A stretch of DNA of 64,000 nucleotides from Fuerstiella sp. (GTDB lineage Bacteria > Planctomycetota > Planctomycetia > Planctomycetales > Planctomycetaceae): contig JAQWOH010000048.1 in NCBI GenBank assembly GCA_029245955.1, positions 62,001 through 126,000 of the forward strand, written 5' to 3'. Shown here piece after piece: positions 29,701-38,892 of this stretch (its first letter is position 1; every line of letters begins with the position of its first letter). Both the position numbers and the translations under genes were made by a program. The notes under the pieces were generated by a model. The model made no database searches and was not told the origin of the DNA. It worked only from the letters and a program-made list of their open reading frames with translations.

Positions 29701-32700
29701 CCTTCCTGATAGAGTCCACCGCCGGCCGCTTCCGCATGATTAAAAGCGATGGTGGAATTAACGGCCCTGAGAGACCCGAACGCGCTGACAGGCTGGATGG
29801 TAATGTTAACAGCTGTGGACAGCAGTTCGTTGTAGACACCGCCACCACGTGAAACCGCAGTGTTCGAGGAAACGGTCGCATTCAGCAGGGTGAGGTTGCC
29901 ATGATTGAAGACACCACCACCACGTGAGCCGGCCGTGTTTCGGGAAATCGAAGAGTACGAAACGCCAACTGTTCCGAGGTTGTAAATACCACCCCCCTGA
30001 TTATACGCCTCGTTGTCAATAATGTTGACATCCGTCATCCGGACGATGCCCGCTGATGCCGCCGTAATGCCAGTCGGAGTCGAACGACCTTCTACAAAAA
30101 TGCCGGCACCGTCAAAGGATTCGCCGTGCTGGATGGTCAGGTTCTCAAGAATCAGTTCCACACCGGGAAAGACATGGAAAATGCGGTCAAGCTGAGCCGC
30201 GTCAATCACCGTGTCCAGCGCAGTAGCCCCGGTTCCCCGGATCGTCAGATCGTCACGGATGTCAAGGTCACCGGTCAGCCCGCTGTCCTCGAAACGACCG
30301 GTACGCGTCAGAGTGTAGGTACCGGCAGCCAGTGTCAGAACGTCGGCGCCGGTATTCGCATTCGTCTCATTGATACCAGCACGAAGAGAGCGGTTGCCAT
30401 TGACGTCAGCGATGATGCCGTCACCAGGAATGTTGTCGACGGTATCACCCGTAAATGAGACATTGTTGTCGACAGTCCACGACTCAGTTTCAGCACCAAT
30501 GACCACCAGGGGACCCTGGTCCAGATCCATAATGCTTGACCCGGCAACGACGACCGTGAAGACGTAATTACCGTTTTCTCCGGTCAGAGCGGCCAGGTTA
30601 GTGATCTCATAAGTTTCAGCATCGATGGGGTTAAGAATCGCGCCACCCAGTCCGAACATGTCCAGAACGGCGCCATTTCGAGTCAGCTGAAAATCAGCTT
30701 CGGCGACCCCGGTCACATCCTCACTGAACGTCACAGTCAGGCTGGTGATGGATGTGCCGATCGGATCCGGAGAAACCTGAGTGATGCTTTGAACAAACGG
30801 ATCCTGGTTAGGAATCGAAACAGCCGCTGTCACGCCGGGACTGGCGGCTGGCACCGCAACGGGAGCGGATGGTGGTGCCGCGGCAAATACCGGGATGGAC
30901 CCGACGGGGGCATTAATGCTCAGCGAGTAGCTGCGAACCGTACCGTAGCTAAAGCTCTTGCCACCTGGCGCGAAAAAATCCAGGTTTGAACTTTCATCAC
31001 TCAGGATCTCAACGATGTAGGAGCGGCCGGCAACAACGTCGACCGTCATGCTAGCGGAATTGCCAGCATTCACCGTCGTACGGACAGGAACGCCGTTCCC
31101 AGCCACCACCATAGGGACTTCACTGGACTGCTCGTCGGGGTTCACTTCATAGATCAGGAAGCTCAGGAAGTCACCAACCGCATCCGTGGCTGTGACATCA
31201 ACATCAAGAGTACCGGTCCCGGCGGCAATGAATTGATAGTAGTCGCGATCACCTTTGCGATCGATATTGAGGTTGTTATTCGTGGCCAGCGAATTGACGG
31301 ATATAGTCCCGGATAAAGGCGTCTGGACGCCTGTCAGCGGATCCAGGAAAAGTGGCGTAGCGCCGACAAATCCATCGTTTTCGTCCAGAGAGTCAGCGAC
31401 GATAGGTGCTTCGCCGTTCTGAACGTCAAATACATCGCCACGCTGCAGAGAATAAGGCGTGAGTCCGGAAAAACCCGGTTGATTTATGCCGGTGTCCCAT
31501 TGATAGTTTTCTTCAGCAAAAAACGGAGATATGTTGACGGTGTCAAAGAAGTCACTGTAGCCGGAAACTGTTCCGGTCTCGTTGAATGCATCAAAGTCAA
31601 AGTCCGATTCAACACGCCATGTCGGGGTGCCCCAGCCGTCATAAGACCAGAACCCTCCAGGAGCGGGCGAGATCGGCTGGGAAGACGGCACCTGACCGAC
31701 AGTGTTCAGATAGCCCAGCGTCCTTGTCGAGTTACGGCGACGTTCTGTACCACCACGGGCCCCGTCCAGAAAGACCCCATCTTCTTGCGGAGCGGGCGGC
31801 CCATTGGCCACGCGGGACTTGAAGATACGTTCATTGTTATCAAGGAAGGCGAAACCATTGATCACATCAAGAGAATTACCAGTGTTTTCTCGAAAGGACA
31901 GGTCCAGTCGCGACAACGGGTCGCGAAAGCCCCCGGTCCAGATGTACGGCGGATTATCACCAGTGTGAAAATTGCCAGTGCTCAGCCGCGGGACCAGCGA
32001 AGTAAAGTTGTCGAAATAGACGTCAGCACCAAAGTTACCGTCGAAGCTGTTCTTCCAGACTTCTGCGTCAACACCGGACAGGCCCAGTTCCAGTTCGGGC
32101 GCCGCCACTACAATTCGCCCGGAACTGTCCGTCGTGCCGACTCGCACGACCAGACCGCCCAAAGTGCCGGTAATCAGAGCCGTGTTTTCATGGTAGGCGG
32201 CCGTGGCCGTGGCACTGTCGTTACCTGCACCGTCAGTGGAGAAGTTAACCGGCACCGTGGACTGTCTGGTGGCCGTACCGTTCGATTCAATAAGGTTGTC
32301 CTGGACTCGCAATTCGATATTAGGTGTCCGAAATCCAAGTAATCCCGGGTTGTACTCAACATCCAACGGATCGTTCGGGCCGTTCTGCACCTGGAAGTGT
32401 GTGGAGGTGTTGACGACATAGATGCCGGAAAACCCGTTCCCGATAATCTCGTTGTCCACCAGTGCGACGCGTGAGTCTTCGTTGAAGCGATTAAGGACAT
32501 CGACACCGCGCTGGCCGTTATTCTTGATGTCAGACCGCGATATGGACAGCGAAGAAATGTCAGGACTGGGAAGCAGGTCCTGGCCACTGCCGAACTGCGG
32601 AGGGACACGCAGAATATCGTCCACCAGATATTCAACACCATCGCCCGTATTATTGCTGAGTTCAGCATCTGCAATGATGACGTGCGTGTCACTGACAACT

Positions 32701-35700
32701 TCCTCACCGTGCAGAACATTTCCGCCTTCCGTGGCTACAAAGTGACCAATATCAACACCATCGCCGGCATTGAACGTAAAGAAATTACCGCGCGTCTGAA
32801 TGACTCGACGCAGTGCTCCTTCACGGAGATACGGTCCGGCATCCTGAACGATTTTCAGTCCGTCTTCACCGTTGCCAGCCGGCGAATTAACGGCACCGAA
32901 GTCCGAGCGGTCAGCATCCAGTCGACCGCCAAACTCATTAGCGAAATTTTCTGTTACATCGCCATTGCCAATGCTGGCCGAAACACCCTGCCCGAGGACC
33001 AGCCCGCTTTGTCCGTTCAGCTGAAAGTCATTGCCCAGGGCAACCACGTCAATATCCTGACCGCCGACGCGCCGATCAAACAGGTCGTTGGCATCAACAT
33101 TGGAAATAATACGGGCACCATCGGTGCCGTTGCCGACGAAGTCGCTGCGGGTCCAGGTAAATTTACCGAACGCGGCTCCGACGCTTCTAAAACCGGTTAG
33201 AGTGTTGCCGTTCAGATCACTGTCCACGAAACTGGCGTTGACTTTAAGTGTGTCGAAGAATGTTTCAGCGTCGACGCTGAAGCCGTCACCGAAGTTCTCA
33301 GAGAAACTGGTTTCCGTGGCGTTGAAGTTCACGTCAACCTGCTGAAACCCGTGGATCCCGACGCCACCGGCGGCTCCCGTAGCGCCCGCTCCGTCGTTAG
33401 GATTAAAGCCATTGCCGTTGACACCATTCTTACGAACAGAACTGCCCGAAATGTCCAGGTCAACTCTCGCATCAGCCTGAACTTCAACTCGTATGCCGTA
33501 TTCGCCATTGTTGTCAATACGGCTGTTTCGAATGATGAAATCCAGACGGTCCTTCACAGTGTTCTCAGCGAACAGGTCGAACCCGTCGCCAGTGTTGTTC
33601 GTGGCATCGTTGTCTTCGAAGATCACCTGGTTCAGGTCGCCGTCTTCTGTTCGAACAAAGTGAAAACCGTCCATTCCACTGTTCAGAAAGGAATTACTAT
33701 TGATTTCCAGGTCCTGAATCTTGGTGCGGTCCGTCAGTGAGAATGACAGCCCATTACCCTGGTTACCGCGTGCGTCCACGCCGATTTGATTGTCCGCAAT
33801 GATCGACTCAGACAGGAACGCGATAGCCTCAGAGTTTCGCAGGTCACTGGCCAGACGAACGACAATGCCGTCACCGTCATATGGGGTGTTGCTGTCGTTG
33901 TCGTTAACGTTGGCGTTCAGGCGGTTACCCTGAATTTCAAATGACCCGGTAGCGAAGTCCAGTGCTTCGACCACAATTCCCGCCTGAACGTTGTTGTCAA
34001 TCAGATTTCCATCGGTGGTCGCCGTGCCAATGTTTACATTGAAACTAATATCCTTTGCGGTGGGCTGCGCGGTGTTGTCGTTCGGGTCCAGAGGCAGGTT
34101 GGTGCCCAGGCCGAAGCTGTGCGATTCTATGTGCACGCCCTTGGCCGCGTTTCCGGAAACCGTGTTAAAGACGAGATCCCCGTCGAACCGAGTCCCGGTG
34201 GTCAGGTTTACATAGAAACCGGCCGCTCCGTTCCCACTGATCGCGTTTCCGGACACCACCTGCGGCAGCGAATCTCCGGTGAACGTAGGTTCAGCAAGCG
34301 GGGTCCAGTATCCCGTACCGAGGCTATAAGTGCCGTTCGCGGTTGATCCCTGCAGAGCAAATGTATCGGCCGTCAGGCGAGTGACTGTCCACGTGCCGTT
34401 GGCAGCCGCCTGAATGGTATTGTCAGTCACGCTGACATCGACAACTCGAATCAGATCTCCGGTTGTCAACGAATGGGCAATGGAAGTCAACACAATTTCA
34501 CCCGCGCTGGTGGCGGCTTCGACCACATTTGTGGTCCATGTGGCCAATCCGCCGGAAGTGTCATACGTTCCGCCTGCCGTGATACCGTCCAGAGAGAAAG
34601 TGTCATCGTCGATGAACGTAATCTGAAAAACCTGTGTGCCGCTGATCAGTGTTCCGGTTGCACCACTTACTCGGACCCTGTCTCCGGTTGCCAGACCATG
34701 ATTCAGCGAAGTGATCTGTACGTCGCCGCCCCCGCCGGGATTCTGAATATTCTGTATCCGGCCCTGTGGTTCCGTAGCCTGGACGTCAATTTCAACCAGG
34801 CCGCGTGCGCTTCCGCCAACCTGAATGTCCGGTACGTACCATGATCCGCCGCCCACATAAGCGACGGACGCTGGCAGGCCACTAACGCCCTGAAGGCTGA
34901 AGTTATTGTTGTCGATTCTTGTGACCGTGTGTTGGCCGTTTCCTGGATGATTAATTGTAGGGTCATCATTAACCATTCCCTGAACGATGATTTCATCACC
35001 TGTTTGCAGCTGGTGGTTTGTAGAAGTGATGATTACCGGACTGGCGTCGATGGCCGCTTCCACAAGGCCTGTCCGAGTTACAGAAGGCTGAAAGTTGACA
35101 CCATGACCGCTGTTACCGCCGATCGTGTTGTCAATGACCCCTCCCGTGAAATTACTGTCCTGCAGGTCAAAATGCAGGCCGTCCTGACCGCCCGACTGAA
35201 TATTATTTCCTCTGATGACGGCGGAAACATCACTTTGTTGCTGGGCGTCCACCAGTACGCCGTGACCGGCAACACCAGTGATCGTGTTGTCCGAAACAAC
35301 AGCGTTCGTCAAAGGCGAATTTGTGAGGTTCAGATTGACACCGTGAAAATTGGCCGTGGTCCCGGACCCTCGAGCAAACAACGACGCATTGAAGATGTCG
35401 GCATTGCCAATCATGGTGCCGGATACTTGTTTGGGACCACTGTTCAATCCGGCCCCAAACGAGAAGTCAACCAAGGCGCCGATCAGGTCATTGCCAAACA
35501 CAGTTAAATCCACGGGCGGATCGCCAGGCACCGCGGGCGCAAGGTCCACGTCAACAATGAACAAAAACGTTTCATTGGGGCTGGAGTTGAAGTCCGTGAA
35601 ATCGATCGTCAGTACCTGATTGTTGTTGCTCAGAACTGCGGCACTGGCTCCGGTAAGTGTTCCGGTGTTGCTGATTGCCTGATAGGTATTGGCTTCAAAC

Positions 35701-36578
35701 ACCAAGCCAACAGGTTGCAGATCCATCACAAACTGTGTCAGGAGTTCACCGTCACTGGCGTTGTTTGTCAGCTCAAACGGCTGAACAAACGTATCCCCTT
35801 CAGCCCGAAATGACACGTCAGCGCCCGGCTCGTTGCCAATGACGTTGTTGGAGATGTTCAGTCCATCGACAGGCGCATCTGTGAGGTTGATCTGTACTGC
35901 GTCACGATCCAGTGCGCTGATTTCACGATTGTTAATGATCTGAAAATCGTCCGCAGAACTGCCGCTGGCGACGTTCAGTTGTACGCCGGTGACATCGGCG
36001 GGTGCGACAATCTGGTTTTCTGTGACGAGACCGTGGATAATGTCTGCACCATTCACGGCGCTGATTGTCACCCCGGGAAGCACGGAATCCTCCACTGTCA
36101 CAGCATGAGAGTCTGTATTGTCGAGAGCCAGGTTGACGCCGTTACCTGTCCCGCCGTTGACGCTGATATCTTCTATCGCGATCGTCCGTGTTCCCACGAC
36201 ATTTGTCAGGCTGATATCGACGGCAGTGCCGTCAAAAGCATTGACATTGATAGATTCAAGCGCCAGGCGATTAAGAGTGACGCCCGACAGGTCGATCGAG
36301 ATCCCGTCGCCCGTGGAATCTATAACGATATCTTCGATCACCAGTGTGTCGTGGGTTCCAAGGTCGCTGTTCGCAACGGACAGAGTGCCAGTGGCATCCA
36401 CGAAAGAGTCAACGTTTGTGTTGTTGATGACAAGCGCAGTCAGCAGAGTGCGGCTTTCCAGCTCTTCGCCGGAACTGACACGCCGCTTCCTGGACGCGCT
36501 GTTTCGCCGCGCCCCGGCATCGTGTGTAGACCCGAGAAAATGTCGTTTAGCTGTTGCAAGCCAAGTGTTGAGAAGCAT
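26781..36578 (-). CDS. Giant exported planctomycete protein with beta-helix, PPC, PKD and FN3-like repeats
   Basis: A 3,265-residue surface or secreted protein. ATG at 36578 gives the N-terminus MLLNTWLATAKRHF seen in planctomycete exported giants. It is followed by the basic RKRRVSSGEE and the LESRTLLTA motif of the Planctomycete extracellular family. About residues 50-1450 are parallel beta-helix repeats (ISGNGAAGFYVN; VSGNAAKGVHIE), interrupted by three FCCH-like modules. A PPC-like domain (GDRDYYQFIAAG) follows. Next comes a CSLREA/POMP-type region (RAGINETN; GGGIYN; GGGVFNHG), then a PKD domain (YEWDFDYDG) and six FN3-like repeats ending in WVRA/WWVRA. The tail SASLLGLALASMTMKRRRKED is a short hydrophobic stretch plus a basic cluster and may be a sorting signal. 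It is an adhesin- or matrix-type protein by architecture; no catalytic site was recognised. Confidence 0.9.
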   Translation of the reverse strand: MLLNTWLATAKRHFLGSTHDAGARRNSASRKRRVSSGEELESRTLLTALVINNTNVDSFVDATGTLSVANSDLGTHDTLVIEDIVIDSTGDGISIDLSGVTLNRLALESINVNAFDGTAVDISLTNVVGTRTIAIEDISVNGGTGNGVNLALDNTDSHAVTVEDSVLPGVTISAVNGADIIHGLVTENQIVAPADVTGVQLNVASGSSADDFQIINNREISALDRDAVQINLTDAPVDGLNISNNVIGNEPGADVSFRAEGDTFVQPFELTNNASDGELLTQFVMDLQPVGLVFEANTYQAISNTGTLTGASAAVLSNNNQVLTIDFTDFNSSPNETFLFIVDVDLAPAVPGDPPVDLTVFGNDLIGALVDFSFGAGLNSGPKQVSGTMIGNADIFNASLFARGSGTTANFHGVNLNLTNSPLTNAVVSDNTITGVAGHGVLVDAQQQSDVSAVIRGNNIQSGGQDGLHFDLQDSNFTGGVIDNTIGGNSGHGVNFQPSVTRTGLVEAAIDASPVIITSTNHQLQTGDEIIVQGMVNDDPTINHPGNGQHTVTRIDNNNFSLQGVSGLPASVAYVGGGSWYVPDIQVGGSARGLVEIDVQATEPQGRIQNIQNPGGGGDVQITSLNHGLATGDRVRVSGATGTLISGTQVFQITFIDDDTFSLDGITAGGTYDTSGGLATWTTNVVEAATSAGEIVLTSIAHSLTTGDLIRVVDVSVTDNTIQAAANGTWTVTRLTADTFALQGSTANGTYSLGTGYWTPLAEPTFTGDSLPQVVSGNAISGNGAAGFYVNLTTGTRFDGDLVFNTVSGNAAKGVHIESHSFGLGTNLPLDPNDNTAQPTAKDISFNVNIGTATTDGNLIDNNVQAGIVVEALDFATGSFEIQGNRLNANVNDNDSNTPYDGDGIVVRLASDLRNSEAIAFLSESIIADNQIGVDARGNQGNGLSFSLTDRTKIQDLEINSNSFLNSGMDGFHFVRTEDGDLNQVIFEDNDATNNTGDGFDLFAENTVKDRLDFIIRNSRIDNNGEYGIRVEVQADARVDLDISGSSVRKNGVNGNGFNPNDGAGATGAAGGVGIHGFQQVDVNFNATETSFSENFGDGFSVDAETFFDTLKVNASFVDSDLNGNTLTGFRSVGAAFGKFTWTRSDFVGNGTDGARIISNVDANDLFDRRVGGQDIDVVALGNDFQLNGQSGLVLGQGVSASIGNGDVTENFANEFGGRLDADRSDFGAVNSPAGNGEDGLKIVQDAGPYLREGALRRVIQTRGNFFTFNAGDGVDIGHFVATEGGNVLHGEEVVSDTHVIIADAELSNNTGDGVEYLVDDILRVPPQFGSGQDLLPSPDISSLSISRSDIKNNGQRGVDVLNRFNEDSRVALVDNEIIGNGFSGIYVVNTSTHFQVQNGPNDPLDVEYNPGLLGFRTPNIELRVQDNLIESNGTATRQSTVPVNFSTDGAGNDSATATAAYHENTALITGTLGGLVVRVGTTDSSGRIVVAAPELELGLSGVDAEVWKNSFDGNFGADVYFDNFTSLVPRLSTGNFHTGDNPPYIWTGGFRDPLSRLDLSFRENTGNSLDVINGFAFLDNNERIFKSRVANGPPAPQEDGVFLDGARGGTERRRNSTRTLGYLNTVGQVPSSQPISPAPGGFWSYDGWGTPTWRVESDFDFDAFNETGTVSGYSDFFDTVNISPFFAEENYQWDTGINQPGFSGLTPYSLQRGDVFDVQNGEAPIVADSLDENDGFVGATPLFLDPLTGVQTPLSGTISVNSLATNNNLNIDRKGDRDYYQFIAAGTGTLDVDVTATDAVGDFLSFLIYEVNPDEQSSEVPMVVAGNGVPVRTTVNAGNSASMTVDVVAGRSYIVEILSDESSNLDFFAPGGKSFSYGTVRSYSLSINAPVGSIPVFAAAPPSAPVAVPAASPGVTAAVSIPNQDPFVQSITQVSPDPIGTSITSLTVTFSEDVTGVAEADFQLTRNGAVLDMFGLGGAILNPIDAETYEITNLAALTGENGNYVFTVVVAGSSIMDLDQGPLVVIGAETESWTVDNNVSFTGDTVDNIPGDGIIADVNGNRSLRAGINETNANTGADVLTLAAGTYTLTRTGRFEDSGLTGDLDIRDDLTIRGTGATALDTVIDAAQLDRIFHVFPGVELILENLTIQHGESFDGAGIFVEGRSTPTGITAASAGIVRMTDVNIIDNEAYNQGGGIYNLGTVGVSYSSISRNTAGSRGGGVFNHGNLTLLNATVSSNTAVSRGGGVYNELLSTAVNITIQPVSAFGSLRAVNSTIAFNHAEAAGGGLYQEGLSTIQLGNTIVDQNTALTSSDLFGPINSLGFNFFGTLDGTPEQSLLLTSDTVAGVTAGVTTAGLNALSSSPHNGTWLHTLASDAFAIDAGSRTVFANELQIPDTDAAVLAESDQGHTALSPRLVEGNDDGVFAIDIGASEFFVSQPVAILSATPNPAGVGEDVSFSGTSSTHTLTPGASRIVTYEWDFDYDGMTFTVDATGSTATHAYGTLGARTAALRVTDDIAATDIATVVIDVAAPSAPVIIAPHSAGTSDLTPTISWISGTGTFALVVVNLDTGLTVIDEPGLTDTSYTPTTNLIPGTYQAVVTAANASGSATSLPYTFIVQRMTLIDPLNFDIEFDTTPEFTFTAIPDADRYQVWVAQLDPADRSTTIGIPINQSFIDAQQALVVGTDQAVWESSNRLSEGYFRVWVRAFDDTGNAGAWSTGSQFTVTRPVITGPEPETRLTLDDTPTITWTDVGANQYEIWLSQLNGTLTDSGGNTITLTSSQLITNQIVSGATSYTPTDLLGNGDFRVWVRAIDDDGEAGLWSDQFDFTKNRNQGPTLISPIQGVTTTDRTPVFEWLAIAGSTHYELWVNNSNTQTARVIHNTNIPHVEGATSIYYTDPAVVLRNATYRWWVRAFNEDSGAAAWSSSETFWVPAPVMTAPVGVVASTNLPTFTWTGVPEYVRYELWVNNETTGQSRVIYRDDLTDLTFTAQLPLLNGNFRAWVRGHDVAGNASQWSNPITFSVNSTISNAPTLIGPLGFTFDNTPSYLWTTLPNLTSYEIIVKNMLATGQPTVLNEVITPDIVAATGNATYTPTNNLAIGTYRWWIRGVNADGTPGPWSQPLDFRVTSADQPSIPDHDSVKSEAIVASISNEQWSDDLVSITVHPAAVVAAKLVVPSDVAVELSSDEVPLHALDTIMDELATSDWWDTPFAEVEESTLLPAENAAAEASTAVASREPSTTGERKSASLLGLALASMTMKRRRKED
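27190..28990 (-). repeat. Six tandem FN3-like repeats in the giant protein
   Basis: About 100 residues per unit. Each has a T-P-x-x-x-W entry strand, a YEIWV-type middle strand and a closing YRWWVRA or FRVWVRA strand, then G-x-WS. Examples are YEIWLSQLNG, YELWVNNSNT and YELWVNNETTG. The units are divergent at DNA level, so this is an old protein repeat. Confidence 0.75.
34275..35080 (-). repeat. Three FCCH-like modules inserted in the beta-helix region
   Basis: Three units of about 80 residues share the order: I-T-S-x-x-H-x-L-x-T-G-D, a variable loop, then V-T-R-I-D-x-x-x-F-x-L-x-G. Examples are ITSTNHQLQTGDEIIVQG, ITSLNHGLATGDRVRVSG and LTSIAHSLTTGDLIRV. The pattern is that of the FCCH-type beta-barrel annotated in some bacterial and phage proteins. 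They sit inside the beta-helix, like lateral decorations. Confidence 0.65.
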
Positions 36579-37320
36579 TTGAGGTACCCAACAGGGAGTC
36601 AGAAAAGGCAGAGATAGACGTGTATGACGGTCAACCGGGCCGTGGAACACTTGAGTGCATAGAGCACTCACGAGCGCACTGCGATCCTTACAAACAGGAT
36701 GATCCTATCTCTAAGTTCGGTTTATGCCGCTTTTTCGGTTTAGGAAAACCGGTCAGGTCGACCGGCAAAACCCAGGAAATGTAAACGAGTAGACGCTGGC
36801 TGATGGCGTTTCCAACATGTGGAGTCTCCGAAATGCCAAGGGTTGCAGATTCAAATAGCAGTCTTGCAGGACAATCGAACGTTCAAGAACGCTACCTCGC
36901 ACACATGGCGGCTATTTACTGCGTAGCCATCCAGTTCAAGTGGCCGATCGCAAACCATGGAAGATAAACAGGTTACGGCGTAAGTTGCCAAAGCATAAGA
37001 AAATGAGAAAGTGCAGGTCCGGTTACACGGCGCAATTACGATCGATTTCGTACCAGCCCGCGAGGGAACCTTCAGCAGCACATCAGCAGCTGGTTTGTGC
37101 GGTGTTGAGTTGGAAAGCAAGAAGTTAAGTTCTAAGCACCAAGAGCGTTTTGCACCACTTCGAACCGTTCCAGCTCACCCGCACTTTTTCCTTTCTGTGA
37201 CCATCGCTCGGGGACCTGTTTTCTGTGTGCAGCAGGATTTGCCGGAACCGGATTCCTCTTCTCGAAATTGCCGGTTTTTGCTAAACCACCTTTTCTGTTG
37301 ATGATCCGCAGGGAAGTGTG
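36579..37320. other. Long intergenic region upstream of the giant gene
   Basis: About 740 bp between the start of the giant gene and the divergent 37321 gene. It must hold both promoters. The short open frames here lack ribosome-binding sites and family resemblance, so no gene is called. Nested inverted repeats at 36736-36765 are described separately. No tRNA was seen. Confidence 0.5.
36736..36765 (-). promoter_or_regulatory. Two mutually exclusive hairpins in the leader of the giant gene
   Basis: CGGTTT/AAACCG (36736-36751, 4-nt loop) and CCGGTC/GACCGG (36749-36765, 5-nt loop) overlap at CCG, so only one can form fully. They lie about 160-190 bp before the giant gene start. On the minus strand the second stem is followed by TTTTCC. 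The layout resembles an attenuator, but no known riboswitch core was recognised. Confidence 0.3.
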
Positions 37321-38892
37321 ATGGAATATCTCTTACTCGGCTTGGTGTTCCTGTTGTGCCTCAGGTTCCTCGCCATGATCTTTGGTGAACGACTTAGTCT
37401 GCTGGGCTTTGTCGAAGGACGATGGCTGACGGTACCCTTCGAACTGGCCGCTCAGTTCTGGGACATGGTGTGTGAGTCCGTCGACCGCACCTGGTGCTTC
37501 GTGTTTGACCATTTTTGGTGGGTCACGGCTACGGTCTCAGGCGCCGTTGGTGTCGCCTTAATCGCTCTGCTGATGGCGAGCGGGCTTTCGCAGGAAGCTG
37601 AGGCTGAGCGTAGAGAACAGATAGCGCCAATGAATGTTGGCAGCGTTCTCGATCATACACCCGTTCTTAAGCCCGACCGCATTCTGCTGACAAAAGCAAA
37701 CAGTGAAAGCGTCGCTCGGGCGTCTCAGTTGATATATCAAAGACCGTCACACGACTGGTTGTCATCCCCGTTCGGTCGATCACCGGCCATCTCAGAGAAG
37801 CCTTCACATCGTTTTCAGACGCCCGAACGGCCAGCTGGGGGTCGACGTCCATCCGAGCATCATTGGCCGGCATCCTCAGGAAGCCGATTACAGCTTTCGA
37901 TGGAACCGTTTCTGGAACGTCGGGGTCGACACATCCGTTCCCGACTGGTGGGTGACCTGATCCAGCAGGCCGTCATGTCACTGCGTCATGATAACTGGAG
38001 AACATTCAGCAGTACTCGAGCACTTGCCAGAGAGGTGTCTCCCGCAGCACTACACGAGGATTCCGAGTTAGCGGTGGAGGACCTGTCGGCCGCAGTTCGG
38101 ATTTTTCCCGGTGACTTCATATCGAGCAACCAGATTCGGGTGGGGAAGCGGACACCGAGTCACTCTTCGAGTAACGTTTTTGATATTGAAATCCGCGTTT
38201 CCAATATTGGCCGGGAAAGAGTCAACGGGCTGGTCGTTCGAGAATTGCTTCCTCGAGCGTGGATACCCGTGGCTGTGCAGCCTCAGGCTGTTTTCCGAGA
38301 ATCTGTGGTTATGTGGCTGGTCGACATAGGCCCCTACGAAGAACAGGTGCTGCAACTGCGGGTGAAAACAGACGAAACTGGTGCAAACCAGTCGCTCACG
38401 GAAGTTTCAGCGGCAGCAGCGGTCAGAGCCCCCGTTCCGGTGGGTGGAGAGTTGCGGCGACGACCGACACCGGATTACGGAACAGACCTGCCGATCGTGC
38501 AGTTGCCCGATGTTCGGTTGACACTGGAGCAGCTGCCGGCGACGGTGCCTGTGGGCGAGTGGCTGAACGTTCGTTTTAAAGTGCGAAATACAGGCACGGC
38601 TCCGGCAGAGGGCGTGTTGCTGCGAATTGACCTGCCTGGTGACCTGGATCACCGGACACTGGATGCCAATGACACGAATCGCCGGGTGGAGTCGAATGTC
38701 GCGCGGTTGCAGGTAAATGAAAGCAGAATCATGACCCTTTCCGTCCGAGCGACTTCCGGTGGGCGGCATCTGTCCATAGCCCAACTCATGCTGCAGGACA
38801 AAGAGCTTGATCTGCGAGATTTTGAAATCGTGGCAGAGGACGCGACGCCAGAAGACATGGCGCCCATTTTGCCCATCCCCGATTTCAACTGA
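37321..38892 (+). CDS. Membrane-anchored protein with Ig-like (DUF11/CARDB-type) repeats, function unknown
   Basis: A 523-residue protein. Two hydrophobic segments at the N-terminus (about 1-21, and 65-89 TATVSGAVGVALIALLMAS) anchor it. A polar low-complexity linker follows. The C-terminal half carries two Ig-like repeats of the DUF11/CARDB kind. One is about 275-350 (FDIEIRVSNIGRERVNGLVV; LVDIGPYEEQVLQLRV). The other is about 415-500 (LNVRFKVRNTGTAPAEGVLL; VNESRIMTLSVRATSGG). Start: ATG 37321 follows AGGGAAG; GTG at 37318 is the alternative. It is transcribed away from the giant exported protein, and an envelope or assembly role is only inference. Confidence 0.78.
   Translation: MEYLLLGLVFLLCLRFLAMIFGERLSLLGFVEGRWLTVPFELAAQFWDMVCESVDRTWCFVFDHFWWVTATVSGAVGVALIALLMASGLSQEAEAERREQIAPMNVGSVLDHTPVLKPDRILLTKANSESVARASQLIYQRPSHDWLSSPFGRSPAISEKPSHRFQTPERPAGGRRPSEHHWPASSGSRLQLSMEPFLERRGRHIRSRLVGDLIQQAVMSLRHDNWRTFSSTRALAREVSPAALHEDSELAVEDLSAAVRIFPGDFISSNQIRVGKRTPSHSSSNVFDIEIRVSNIGRERVNGLVVRELLPRAWIPVAVQPQAVFRESVVMWLVDIGPYEEQVLQLRVKTDETGANQSLTEVSAAAAVRAPVPVGGELRRRPTPDYGTDLPIVQLPDVRLTLEQLPATVPVGEWLNVRFKVRNTGTAPAEGVLLRIDLPGDLDHRTLDANDTNRRVESNVARLQVNESRIMTLSVRATSGGRHLSIAQLMLQDKELDLRDFEIVAEDATPEDMAPILPIPDFN

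Noticed and set aside
31479..32342. A 287-codon open frame on the plus strand inside the giant gene, with several others nearby (for example 35979-36617)
   Set aside because: They are antisense shadows of a 9.8-kb coding frame, lack ribosome-binding sites and have no domain-like sequence.
36736..36765. Possible known riboswitch (for example cyclic-di-GMP type)
   Set aside because: The conserved core bases of known classes were not found; only the hairpin pair is reported.
36851..37120. An 89-codon minus-strand open frame in the long gap upstream of the giant gene
   Set aside because: It has no ribosome-binding site, no signal peptide and no recognisable motif; kept as intergenic.
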